NCBI GenBank assembly: GCA_004321915.1
Contig: SCQE01000010.1
Coordinates: 1-63,035 of the forward strand
DNA length: 63,035 bases
Direction: 5' to 3'
From: Nitrospirota bacterium
GTDB taxonomy: Bacteria > Nitrospirota > Thermodesulfovibrionia > Thermodesulfovibrionales > Dissulfurispiraceae
The notes under the pieces were generated by a model, which was given only the letters and a program-made list of their open reading frames with translations, was not told the DNA's origin and made no database searches. Shown piece after piece: positions 45,904-53,915 of the stretch (position 1 is its first letter; every line of letters starts with the position of its first letter). Made by a program: the position numbers and the translations under genes.

Positions 45904-46913
45904 GCAGCTGCCAGTTTGTCCCCCACGCTTACAGTCTGTTCGGCCTTGAGTATAAGCGCTACAGAGGTGTTCTCTCCCACATTGATGACCCTCAGCTGGG
46001 CGATCGGCATATACGGCTCCTGCTGAGAAAGCACCTTGAAGACATCGCCTATCTCGATCCCGTGCATGGACCCTCTGTCCAAGTAGACGGTTTGCGCGCC
46101 CCCTGCCATGATCCTTTTTCCGGAAATCTTTATTATTATCCCGCCCTCGGCCCCTGCCCGTTTTTCGGCCTTTGCATCGAACGGCGGCTCTATTTCGGAA
46201 TGTCTTTTAAGTATGTCCTCATCCGTGATCTCCTCGTAGGATTCGGTTATCAAAGCCGTTGTCTTGGAGCCTTCTTTGGCGGCAAGCTCAAGCACGCCTT
46301 TTACTCTCATGAGTTTTCCGACAGGCTCCTCGGTTTTAGGGTGGAGCACTTCTTCGGGCTTGCTCATCACAAAAAACTTTTTGATCGAAGGGATGGAGGC
46401 GTCTGTTTCGACATAAGCATAATCGCCCTTGCCCATAATAAGTTTGCCTGCCCTTGAAGCCAAAACTCTTCCGTCCTGCTTGAAATCCTGATAGATATAT
46501 CCGCTTTGAAGAAGCATATCGAGAGGAACGAAATACTGTTTTTTCTGCGCGCTCACCCTTTTTGTTACGACCTTTTCCGCAGAGACGATCTGTTTTTTAG
46601 GACGCTCTATTATGGTTTCCGTGACCGCATGTTTTTTGCCCTTCCCTTCCTGTGCTGCCTCGTCGGATAGATTTAATTTTTGTCCGGGGTATATCATGTG
46701 GGGGTTTTTCAGTTTGGGGTTGGCCTTCCAGAGTTCAGGCCAAAGAAAAGGGTCTTTGAGCTTGCCGGACGAAATGGTCCAGAGCGTGTCTCCCTTTTGT
46801 ACCGTGTATTCGCCCTCCTCCCCTGCATCGAGCGCGCGTGAGTTTGCCGGTATAAGCAGCAGTGCGAAGAACAACGCCAAAATCAATTTATCTAAAAGCA
46901 GGCTTTTTATCAT
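45894..46913 (-). CDS. exported LysM-domain protein
   Basis: A 339-residue protein; start at 46911-46913 with GGGAGGGG upstream. Signal peptide (LLLDKLILALFFALLLIPANSRA), then a LysM peptidoglycan-binding domain (~37-85; EYTVQKGDTLWTISSGKLKDP..PELWKANPKLKNPHMIYPGQKLNL), the variant with DPFLWPELW seen in envelope proteins with one LysM. The remaining ~250 residues (VETDASIPSIKKFFVMSKPEEV, VYLDRGSMHGIEIGDVFKVL) resemble a flagellar-L-ring/SH3-like periplasmic module. Probably binds the cell wall; function otherwise unknown. Confidence 0.8.
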   Translation of the reverse strand: MIKSLLLDKLILALFFALLLIPANSRALDAGEEGEYTVQKGDTLWTISSGKLKDPFLWPELWKANPKLKNPHMIYPGQKLNLSDEAAQEGKGKKHAVTETIIERPKKQIVSAEKVVTKRVSAQKKQYFVPLDMLLQSGYIYQDFKQDGRVLASRAGKLIMGKGDYAYVETDASIPSIKKFFVMSKPEEVLHPKTEEPVGKLMRVKGVLELAAKEGSKTTALITESYEEITDEDILKRHSEIEPPFDAKAEKRAGAEGGIIIKISGKRIMAGGAQTVYLDRGSMHGIEIGDVFKVLSQQEPYMPIAQLRVINVGENTSVALILKAEQTVSVGDKLAAAQE

Positions 46914-46942
46914 GTCCCCTCCCGAATTTTGTTTGGCCGGAA

Positions 46943-48310
46943 TCAAACCGTTACAGAGATTATAGATTTTTTTATCGTATCCATCAAGTAGCTTAGGTTG
47001 TCGGCGCTTATCGAGAGGGGCGGCATAACCACAAGCACATTGCCGAGCGGCCGCATCAAGACCCCTTTTTCTCTCGCTTTTCCGGCGACTTTCCAGCCCA
47101 TTTTGTCTTCCCAAGGGTAAGGCGTTTTGGATTTCTTGTCTTTGACAAGCTCTATTCCTGCCATCATCCCTTTGTTTCTGACATTCCCGATTGCCTGAAG
47201 TTCCGATATTTCCGAGAGTTTTTCTTCAAGCAGTTTGATTTTAGGCTGCAGCTCTTCGAGCGTGTTCTCTTTTTCGAAAATGTCTATGCATGCCCCGGCA
47301 GCTGCGCAGGCCAAGGGGTTTCCTGTGTAGGAGTGGCCGTGGAAAAAGGTCTTAAGTTCGGCGTATTCGCCTAAAAAGGCATCGTATATCCCGTCCGTGG
47401 AGAGCGTTACAGCCAACGGCATATAGCCGTTGGTTATCCCTTTCGACAGGCACATAATGTCGGGAACAACGGATTCGTGCTCGCATGCGAACATCTTCCC
47501 GGTCCTTCCGAAACCGGTAGCAACTTCGTCCGCTATTAAGAGGACATCGTAGCGGTCGCATAATTCGCGGATGCCTTTCAGATAGCCTTCAGGCCATACA
47601 AGCATTCCGCCTGCCGCCTGCACCAGAGGCTCGACGATTACTGCGGCGATTTCGTTTTTATGTTCTTTAAGTATTTCGCCTGCAGTATTCAGGCAGGCGA
47701 GCGAACAGACTGAAGGCCCTTTTCCGAGTTCGCAACGGTAACAGAAAGGGGCCGGGGCCTTAAAAGTTTTAAAGAGCAGCGGTTTGAATGTATCATGAAA
47801 AATATCTATGCCTCCCACGCTGACAGCGCCCAACGTGTCGCCGTGGTAGCCGTTTTTCAGCGAAAGAAAGGAATGCCTCTTTTTTTCGCCTTTATGTGTC
47901 CAGTATTGGAAAGCCATCTTCAACGCCACTTCGACCGCTGTGGAGCCGTTGTCCGAATAGAACACCTTTGACAGTCTTGGGGCGAGTCCGTAAAAAGACC
48001 TGCTGGTCAGTTGTATGAGTTTTTCCGCATAAACAATGGCCGGTCCGTTTGAGAGTCCCAGCAGTGTGGAGTGGGCTATGCTGCCGAGTTGGGCGATAAT
48101 AGCATCGTCGATCTCTTTTTTCCTGTGGCCATGTATGTTGACCCAGAGCGACGAAACAGCATCGAGGTACCATCTCCCGGAACTCTCTTTTAAAAAACAT
48201 CCCCTGCCTTCTTTTATAATTATCGGTTTTTCTTCGGCCCATCCCTTCATCTGGGTGAAGGGATGCCAGATGAATTTTTTGTCGGAATCCGCTAAAACCG
48301 AATCGTTCAT
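46943..48310 (-). CDS. bioA: adenosylmethionine-8-amino-7-oxononanoate aminotransferase
   Basis: A 455-residue PLP aminotransferase of biotin synthesis, using SAM as amino donor to convert KAPA to DAPA. Motifs: FIWHPFTQMKGW at the N-terminus (diagnostic of BioA), YSDNGSTAVEVALKMA, PLVQAAGGMLVWP, DEVATGFGRTGKMFACE, and PLP-Lys in CLSKGITNGYMPLA. No other bio genes are in the window. A TAAAAT box lies exactly 6 bases before the ATG with no Shine-Dalgarno. Confidence 0.95.
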   Translation of the reverse strand: MNDSVLADSDKKFIWHPFTQMKGWAEEKPIIIKEGRGCFLKESSGRWYLDAVSSLWVNIHGHRKKEIDDAIIAQLGSIAHSTLLGLSNGPAIVYAEKLIQLTSRSFYGLAPRLSKVFYSDNGSTAVEVALKMAFQYWTHKGEKKRHSFLSLKNGYHGDTLGAVSVGGIDIFHDTFKPLLFKTFKAPAPFCYRCELGKGPSVCSLACLNTAGEILKEHKNEIAAVIVEPLVQAAGGMLVWPEGYLKGIRELCDRYDVLLIADEVATGFGRTGKMFACEHESVVPDIMCLSKGITNGYMPLAVTLSTDGIYDAFLGEYAELKTFFHGHSYTGNPLACAAAGACIDIFEKENTLEELQPKIKLLEEKLSEISELQAIGNVRNKGMMAGIELVKDKKSKTPYPWEDKMGWKVAGKAREKGVLMRPLGNVLVVMPPLSISADNLSYLMDTIKKSIISVTV

Positions 48311-48316
48311 TCAGTT

Positions 48317-48322
48317 ATTTTA
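48317..48322 (-). promoter_or_regulatory. -10 box of bioA
   Basis: TAAAAT on the minus strand, 6 bases upstream of the bioA ATG; predicted leaderless start. A perfect 15-bp palindrome GCTACACTATGTAGC at 48379-48393 lies further upstream and could be an operator. Confidence 0.5.
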
Positions 48323-48604
48323 GCCCATGCCACTCTGCAATTCATAGGCCTGTCTGGTGTTACCTTTTTACCCACAATGCTACACTATGTAGCGGAAAGG
48401 AGTTTCTGTTGTAATGCAAGAAGTTGCGACCAGAAAAGCACGCGGGGGAAATTGCTTTTAATAAATTAACCTTTTAATTCAATGCGATTTGCGGGTTAAA
48501 AAATATTTTGTTCCGGATATCGGTCTATTGATTTCCAATTTTTGTTCTGTCAGAAACAGCCCGATGCCTACGGGCACGGTATTTGCAAAATCTTTACACC
48601 GTAT

Positions 48605-50515
48605 ATGTTACTTGAAGACACAATAAACTTTTTAAAAGAGATCCCGCCGTTTCAGTTTCTCGAGCCTGCGGCGCTTAAGTCTCTTGCAGGTAAGATGTCG
48701 CTCGAGTTTTTTCCGCAAAACACCATAATCCTCAAGCAGGACGGGCCTCCGAGCGAGACCCTTCTTGTGATCAAAAAAGGCGGGGTCAAGGTATTCATCC
48801 GGTCCGGCGACGGGGAGGAAGTTTTAACGGATTATAGGGGCGAAGGCGACCTTATCGGATATCTCTCACTTTTCAGCGGCGACAAATCGAGGGCGAATGT
48901 AGCGACAGTCGAAGACACCATCTGTTATGTGATAAGCAAAGAAACGATACAGGCGCTCTACGACTCCGAGCCTATAATCAGGGAATTCTTCCATAAATCG
49001 TTCGTCAACAAGTATGTGGACAAGACCTTCAAAGAGATGCACAGCAAGACGCTCATGATAGGCGGCGGCACCGACACCCTGATGTTTACCACAACGGTCG
49101 GAGAACTGGCCACAAAAGGCGTCGCAACGGTTTCGAAGGACGTTTCCATACAAGAGGCCGCAGGCATAATGTCGACAAACAAGATCAGCAGCATAGTCCT
49201 CGTAGACGACAACGCTGTGCCGGCCGGCATAGTCACGGACAGGGACCTGAGGGACAAGGTTGTTGCAAAAGGCCGCGACACGAACGAAAAGGCGAGCAAT
49301 ATAATGAGCCCCTCTTTGATAAAGGCCGAGGCAAGGGAATACTGCTTCGAGGCGTTGCTTAAAATGCTCCGGTACAACATCCACCACCTGCTAGTGGTCG
49401 ACGACGGCAAACTCAAAGGCATAATAACCAACCACGATTTGATGATGCTGCAGGGCAAATCGCCGCTCTCCTTTGCAAAAGACATAGAAAGCCAGTTCAC
49501 CATCGAGGGGCTGATACCGGTCTCCCTTAAAGTCAATACAGTGGTGAACCTGCTCCTGAAAGAAGGGGTAAAGGCAAGCAACATATCGAAGATAATCTCT
49601 GAGCTTAACGACAGGGTCGTCAGAAAGATCATCGAAATGGCGGAAAAGAAGTTCGGCCGGCCGCCGCTCCCCTATTGCTGGATAGTGTTCGGAAGCGAAG
49701 GCAGGAAAGAGCAGACCTTCAAGACAGACCAAGACAACGCGATCATTTTTGACAATCCTTCATCAGCCGGGGAAAAAGAAAAGGCAAAAGAGTATTTCCG
49801 CGCCTTTGCGGAGTTCATTAGGGACGGGCTTATAAAATGCGGTTTTCCTCCATGTCCAGCCGACAACATGGCGAGCAATCCCGAATGGTGCCAGCCGCTT
49901 CAGGTATGGAAGGGATATTTCGGCGATTGGATTTCGAGGCCTACTCCCGAGGCCGTATTGAAATCCCTTATATTCTTCGATTTCAGGCCGCTGCACGGCG
50001 ACTTCAACCTTGCAGAAGACCTGAGAACGCACCTTATAAAAATTTTGAAAGACCAGAATGTATTTATGGCGAAGATGGCCTCCGTCATAACCAAGAACAG
50101 GCCGCCGCTCGGTTTCTTCAAGACCTTTATAGTAGAAAAGAGCGGGGAGCATAAAGACGAAGTCAATTTAAAGATAAACGGCACAGGGCCCCTCGTGGAC
50201 GTTGTAAGGTTCATGGCGTTGGAGGCGGGCATTCCCGAGACCTCTACCCTCGAAAGGATAGAGAAGCTGAAGGACATACACCCTACGGTCAGGGACTTGG
50301 GCGAGGAACTCGCGAACGGGTTCGAATTCATTACGCTTCTCAGGATCCACCATCAGGTAGAGAGCATAGAGAAGTCAGGATCGCCAGACAACTTCCTGAA
50401 CCCCAACAAGCTGAGCAATCTCGAAAAGAAGACGCTCAAGGAATCTTTTCAGATCATCTCGAAGGCTCAGGACGCGATTGCGGAGCAGTACGGTCCGGGG
50501 ATGGTTGGCGGATAA
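48605..50515 (+). CDS. cNMP-binding/CBS/DUF294 nucleotidyltransferase-like protein
   Basis: A 636-residue cytoplasmic protein: cyclic-nucleotide-binding domain (~5-130), paired CBS domains (~155-285; VATVSKDVSIQEAAGIMSTNKIS, GIVTDRDLRDKVV, GIITNHDLMM), DUF294 nucleotidyltransferase-like domain (~340-480) with FGSEGRKEQTFKTDQDNA (the GS..DxD pattern), and a C-terminal helical DUF294-C domain. It is related to GlnD-like regulators, often found beside acetate symporters. In the cNMP domain the Glu that usually contacts ribose is Tyr (IGYLSLF), while Arg is kept (KSRANVAT), so cAMP binding is doubtful. Start at 48605 gives the domain-consistent N-terminus; a TTG 21 codons upstream is possible. 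Confidence 0.85.
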   Translation: MLLEDTINFLKEIPPFQFLEPAALKSLAGKMSLEFFPQNTIILKQDGPPSETLLVIKKGGVKVFIRSGDGEEVLTDYRGEGDLIGYLSLFSGDKSRANVATVEDTICYVISKETIQALYDSEPIIREFFHKSFVNKYVDKTFKEMHSKTLMIGGGTDTLMFTTTVGELATKGVATVSKDVSIQEAAGIMSTNKISSIVLVDDNAVPAGIVTDRDLRDKVVAKGRDTNEKASNIMSPSLIKAEAREYCFEALLKMLRYNIHHLLVVDDGKLKGIITNHDLMMLQGKSPLSFAKDIESQFTIEGLIPVSLKVNTVVNLLLKEGVKASNISKIISELNDRVVRKIIEMAEKKFGRPPLPYCWIVFGSEGRKEQTFKTDQDNAIIFDNPSSAGEKEKAKEYFRAFAEFIRDGLIKCGFPPCPADNMASNPEWCQPLQVWKGYFGDWISRPTPEAVLKSLIFFDFRPLHGDFNLAEDLRTHLIKILKDQNVFMAKMASVITKNRPPLGFFKTFIVEKSGEHKDEVNLKINGTGPLVDVVRFMALEAGIPETSTLERIEKLKDIHPTVRDLGEELANGFEFITLLRIHHQVESIEKSGSPDNFLNPNKLSNLEKKTLKESFQIISKAQDAIAEQYGPGMVGG

Positions 50516-50523
50516 GGGCCGCA

Positions 50524-51195
50524 ATGGCCGGGTTATTGGAAAGGCTGCTGGGCCTTGCAGCAGCGGAAACCCTTGGGCCGGACACGACGGTCCCCATAGA
50601 AAAAGGCAGGTACTTGGTAGTTGACACGGAGTTGACGGGCTTTGACAGGAAAAAAGATTCGATAGTTTCGATAGGGGCGATAAGGATGGACGGAAAAAGC
50701 ATAGCGATGAGCGACAGTTTTTATCAGGTGGTCAGTCCGCGCACGGAACTGACCGCAGAGAGTGTTGTCGTGCATGGTATCATGCCCTCCGAGACAGAGT
50801 CCAAGCCCTTGATAGACAAGGTGCTGCATGAATTCCTCGAATACGCCAAGGGGTATGTGATCGTCGGACATTATATTTCCCTCGACCTTTCTTTTATAGG
50901 CAGGGAGGTAAAAAGGGTATGCGGTAAAACGCTTAAAACGCCTGCTGTCGATACTATGACGATATACGAATGGATGAAGGAGCAGACGAGCGGCCCCCGG
51001 GGCCATCACGGGGCTGTTGTTCAGGATATGGACCTGTTTTCGCTCGCAAGGAAATATAGGATACCGGTAAGCGGGGCGCACAATGCCTTGATGGACTCGT
51101 TCGTGACCGCTCAATTATTCCAGAGATTTTTGTGTTCGCTGCCGGAATTAGGAGTAAAAACAGTTAAAGACCTTCTAAAGATCGGAAGGCCGTAA
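50524..51195 (+). CDS. DEDDh 3'-5' exonuclease (DnaQ-like)
   Basis: A 223-residue exonuclease of the DNA polymerase III epsilon type: ExoI DTELTGFDR, ExoII GHYISLDLSFI, ExoIII HNALMDSFVTAQ with the conserved His. It starts 8 bases after the DUF294 gene, and this DUF294-exonuclease pairing next to DUF4212/symporter genes is common in proteobacteria. Substrate unknown; probably not the replicative proofreader. Confidence 0.85.
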   Translation: MAGLLERLLGLAAAETLGPDTTVPIEKGRYLVVDTELTGFDRKKDSIVSIGAIRMDGKSIAMSDSFYQVVSPRTELTAESVVVHGIMPSETESKPLIDKVLHEFLEYAKGYVIVGHYISLDLSFIGREVKRVCGKTLKTPAVDTMTIYEWMKEQTSGPRGHHGAVVQDMDLFSLARKYRIPVSGAHNALMDSFVTAQLFQRFLCSLPELGVKTVKDLLKIGRP

Positions 51196-51292
51196 AAAAG
51201 GGGGTGATGAAGGGGGAGAAGGAACAGGGCGGTTTCAGGGTTGGTAACGCCTTAAGTTAATTAAGGCAAAAAAAGCAAAGAAGGAGGAAGTA

Positions 51293-51571
51293 ATGGCAGA
51301 AGAGTTAAAAGGACTCGATAAGCAGAAGCTTCAGGATTACTGGAAGTACAATGTCAGGCTGACCACATTTACGCTTGCGATATGGTTCGTGGTCACATAT
51401 GTTTGTTCCGCGCTGTCGCCCCAGCTCAATGAAATAGTAATATTGGGCTTCCCGATGGGGTATTACATGGGCGCGCAGGGATCCCTGATCATTTTTGTTT
51501 GGCTCATCTTCAACTATGCCTTTAAGATGAACAAGGCAGACAAAGACTACGGCGTAGAGGAGGAGGAATAA
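51293..51571 (+). CDS. DUF4212 small subunit of a sodium/solute symporter
   Basis: A 92-residue membrane protein with two transmembrane helices (TFTLAIWFVVTYVCSALS; MGAQGSLIIFVWLIFNYAF) and the family YWKYNVRLT start. DUF4212 proteins are encoded directly before VC_2705-type symporters and are proposed accessory subunits. The stop is immediately followed by the symporter ATG. AAGGAGGAAG ribosome site. Confidence 0.9.
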   Translation: MAEELKGLDKQKLQDYWKYNVRLTTFTLAIWFVVTYVCSALSPQLNEIVILGFPMGYYMGAQGSLIIFVWLIFNYAFKMNKADKDYGVEEEE

Positions 51572-53581
51572 ATGGCATCAGTCGGAGGCAAATCATTTCT
51601 CGACAACTTAGGTAAGATTTACGCGATATACACCCTCGGCTTCATCTTTTTCGTTATCGCGCTCGGCATAGGCGAGCAGATGGGCATGTCCAATGCCGCA
51701 ATAGGCTACACCTACATGGGCATAACCATCGGCCTTTATGCTGTCATAGGCATCTCTTCAAGAACAGCAAAGGCGTCTGAGTATTATGTTGCAGGCCGTT
51801 CAGTCCCTGCTCTATTTAACGGTATGGCGACAGGCTCGGACTGGATGTCTGCGGCATCCTTTATCGGTATGGCAGGCACGATCTTCGGTCTCGGTTATGA
51901 CGGGCTCGCTTATATTATGGGTTGGACCGGCGGCTATGTTCTCTTGGCCGTCTTCCTCGGCCCCTACCTCAGAAAGTTCGGCCAGTTCACGATCCCCGAC
52001 TTTCTCGGCGCGCGTTTTGGCGGCCATGCAGCAAGGACCGTCGGCATAATCGCAGCAATCACCGCGTCCTTCACCTACCTGATAGCTCAGGTTACGGGTG
52101 TCGGTATCATCATGTCCCGGTTCTTGGGCCTCGACTTTACGGTCGGGGTCTTTGTCGGACTTCTCGGCATCCTCGTCTGTTCGATGCTGGGCGGAATGAA
52201 GGCGGTCACATGGACACAGGTTGCGCAGTATATCATCCTTATCATCGCCTACCTTATCCCGCCTACGGTCATGTCTTATAAGACCACAGGCGTTCCTGTA
52301 TCCGAGATAATGTACGGCCAGATACTCCAGAAGATAGATGCAAAGGAAAAGCAGATAAACGCCGATGCTAAAGAAGCTGAGGTCCGAGAGTTATGGAAGC
52401 AGGCGGCCGCAAAGCTGGATGCTGACATAAAGGGACTGCCTAGCAGCCTCGACGCAAAAAAGGCTGACCTTACAGCCAAGATAGCGGCGCTTACACCAGA
52501 AACCCCTGCTGCTGAAAAAGAGAAGCTCGAAAAAGAATTAAAGGGCCTTCCGAAGGATGCAGAAGAGGCGAAAGAGAAATGGACAGCAGCTAAAACAGCT
52601 GCAGCAGGCAAATCCAAGCCGATCAAGCCTTACATTGAACCTTTTGCAAGGCTTGATATGAAGAACATGCTGGCGCTCACCTTCTGTCTGATGGTCGGAA
52701 CGGCAGGCCTCCCGCACATCCTTATGAGGTACTACACGGTCCCTTCAGTTAAGGATGCGCGTATTTCGTGCGGCTGGTCGCTCTTTTTCATATTCCTGCT
52801 CTACTTCACAGCTCCTGCATATGCGGCGTTTGCGAGGGACACAGTTCTGAGCAATATTGTCGGACTTCCTATCGCTTCTCTCCCGGCATGGATGGCCAAC
52901 TGGGCAAAGGTCGGCTTGGTATCTTTCAAAGATATCAACGGTGACGGCATACTCCAGTTCTACGAATTAACAATAATGCCTGATGCTATCGTTCTTGCGA
53001 TGCCTGAGATGGCAGGACTCCCTTATGTCATATCAGGCCTTGTTGCAGCGGGCGGTCTTGCAGCAGCGCTCTCAACAGCTGACGGTCTGCTCCTGACCAT
53101 ATCCAATGCGCTTTCGCACGACCTTTATTACAAGATGATCAACCCGAACGCCTCTATTCTCAAGAGGCTGACCGTTTCCAGAATCCTGCTTGTCATAACA
53201 GCGATTGTTTCTGCATGGGTCGCGACCTTCAAGCTGACGATTATCGTCGAGCTCGTTGCTTGGGCCTTCTCGATAGCCGCAGCCTCCTTCTTCCCTGCGC
53301 TCGTTATGGGCATCTGGGACAAGAGGTCTAACAAGGCCGGCGCTCTCGCAGGCATGTGGGTGGGCTTCCTTTCCTGCGTTATCTACATGGTAGGCAGCCG
53401 TTTCTACGGCCTTGACATCTGGGGCATCAGGACCATATCATCAGGTCTGTTCGGTATTCCGTTAGGGTTTATCGTATGCTATGTCGTATCGAGAATGACT
53501 GCGCCCCCTTCGCAGGAGCTGCAGGACTTTGTCGAGTCCGTCAGGATCCCGAAAGGCGCGGCACAAGCGCACGAAGATTAA
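51572..53581 (+). CDS. VC_2705-type sodium:solute symporter, likely acetate permease
   Basis: A 669-residue SSS-family transporter with about 13 membrane segments. Family motifs: SEYYVAGRSVPALFNGMATGSDWMSAASFIGMAG and VMVGTAGLPHILMRYYTVPS. ActP-like members import acetate, pyruvate or related acids with Na+. Acs downstream supports acetate. A highly charged, Lys/Ala/Glu-rich helical insert of about 100 residues (~253-352) lies between membrane segments, probably a soluble loop. The next gene, yggT, starts 55 bases later beyond a 14-bp-stem inverted repeat. Confidence 0.9.
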   Translation: MASVGGKSFLDNLGKIYAIYTLGFIFFVIALGIGEQMGMSNAAIGYTYMGITIGLYAVIGISSRTAKASEYYVAGRSVPALFNGMATGSDWMSAASFIGMAGTIFGLGYDGLAYIMGWTGGYVLLAVFLGPYLRKFGQFTIPDFLGARFGGHAARTVGIIAAITASFTYLIAQVTGVGIIMSRFLGLDFTVGVFVGLLGILVCSMLGGMKAVTWTQVAQYIILIIAYLIPPTVMSYKTTGVPVSEIMYGQILQKIDAKEKQINADAKEAEVRELWKQAAAKLDADIKGLPSSLDAKKADLTAKIAALTPETPAAEKEKLEKELKGLPKDAEEAKEKWTAAKTAAAGKSKPIKPYIEPFARLDMKNMLALTFCLMVGTAGLPHILMRYYTVPSVKDARISCGWSLFFIFLLYFTAPAYAAFARDTVLSNIVGLPIASLPAWMANWAKVGLVSFKDINGDGILQFYELTIMPDAIVLAMPEMAGLPYVISGLVAAGGLAAALSTADGLLLTISNALSHDLYYKMINPNASILKRLTVSRILLVITAIVSAWVATFKLTIIVELVAWAFSIAAASFFPALVMGIWDKRSNKAGALAGMWVGFLSCVIYMVGSRFYGLDIWGIRTISSGLFGIPLGFIVCYVVSRMTAPPSQELQDFVESVRIPKGAAQAHED

Positions 53582-53590
53582 TGTTTTTAT

Positions 53591-53620
53591 ACAGGCAACG
53601 GGCATCTGCCCGTTGCCTGT
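53591..53620. terminator. strong inverted repeat after the symporter gene
   Basis: Perfect 14-bp stem ACAGGCAACGGGCA with a 2-base loop. No T-run follows it on either strand, so it may be a stabilising 3' hairpin or weak terminator rather than a classical one. Confidence 0.5.
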
Positions 53621-53624
53621 ATCC

Positions 53625-53630
53625 TAAACT
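53625..53630 (+). promoter_or_regulatory. -10 box of yggT
   Basis: TAAACT, 6 bases before the yggT ATG. The 12 bases ACTAAAATTATG are identical to those at the start of the 16323 gene. No Shine-Dalgarno. Confidence 0.45.
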
Positions 53631-53636
53631 AAAATT

Positions 53637-53906
53637 ATGAACATCTGGATAATACAGATAATAAACTACACCCTCGCTTTTCTTATGTGGTCTATCGTGG
53701 GAAGGGGAATGTTACGTCTTATCACAGGTAACAGACAGAGCATCTTCATGAACGCTTTTATGAAACTGACAGAGCCTGTTTACAACATTACGAGAAAACT
53801 GGTGCCTTTCGCAAAAGGCGGATGGGTACCTGTGCTTTCGTTTGTTTTGATAGCAGCCGTTCGTCTTGCAATAATAATAATTTTCCCGCCGGGCGCCAAT
53901 CGTTAG
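53637..53906 (+). CDS. yggT: YggT-family membrane protein
   Basis: An 89-residue protein with two membrane helices and the YggT core (MKLTEPVYNITRKLVPFAKGGW..PVLSFVLIAAVRL, the TEPhhxPhRxhhP type motif). YggT proteins are implicated in cell division or osmotic stress in some bacteria and chloroplasts; the exact role is unknown. It is followed 9 bases later by the antiporter. Confidence 0.8.
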   Translation: MNIWIIQIINYTLAFLMWSIVGRGMLRLITGNRQSIFMNAFMKLTEPVYNITRKLVPFAKGGWVPVLSFVLIAAVRLAIIIIFPPGANR

Positions 53907-53915
53907 GAGACCTCG

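Noticed and set aside
48311-48604. Riboswitch or tRNA in the gap between bioA and the DUF294 gene
   Set aside because: No cloverleaf, known aptamer core or terminator/anti-terminator pair could be recognised; only the -10 box and a palindrome stand out.
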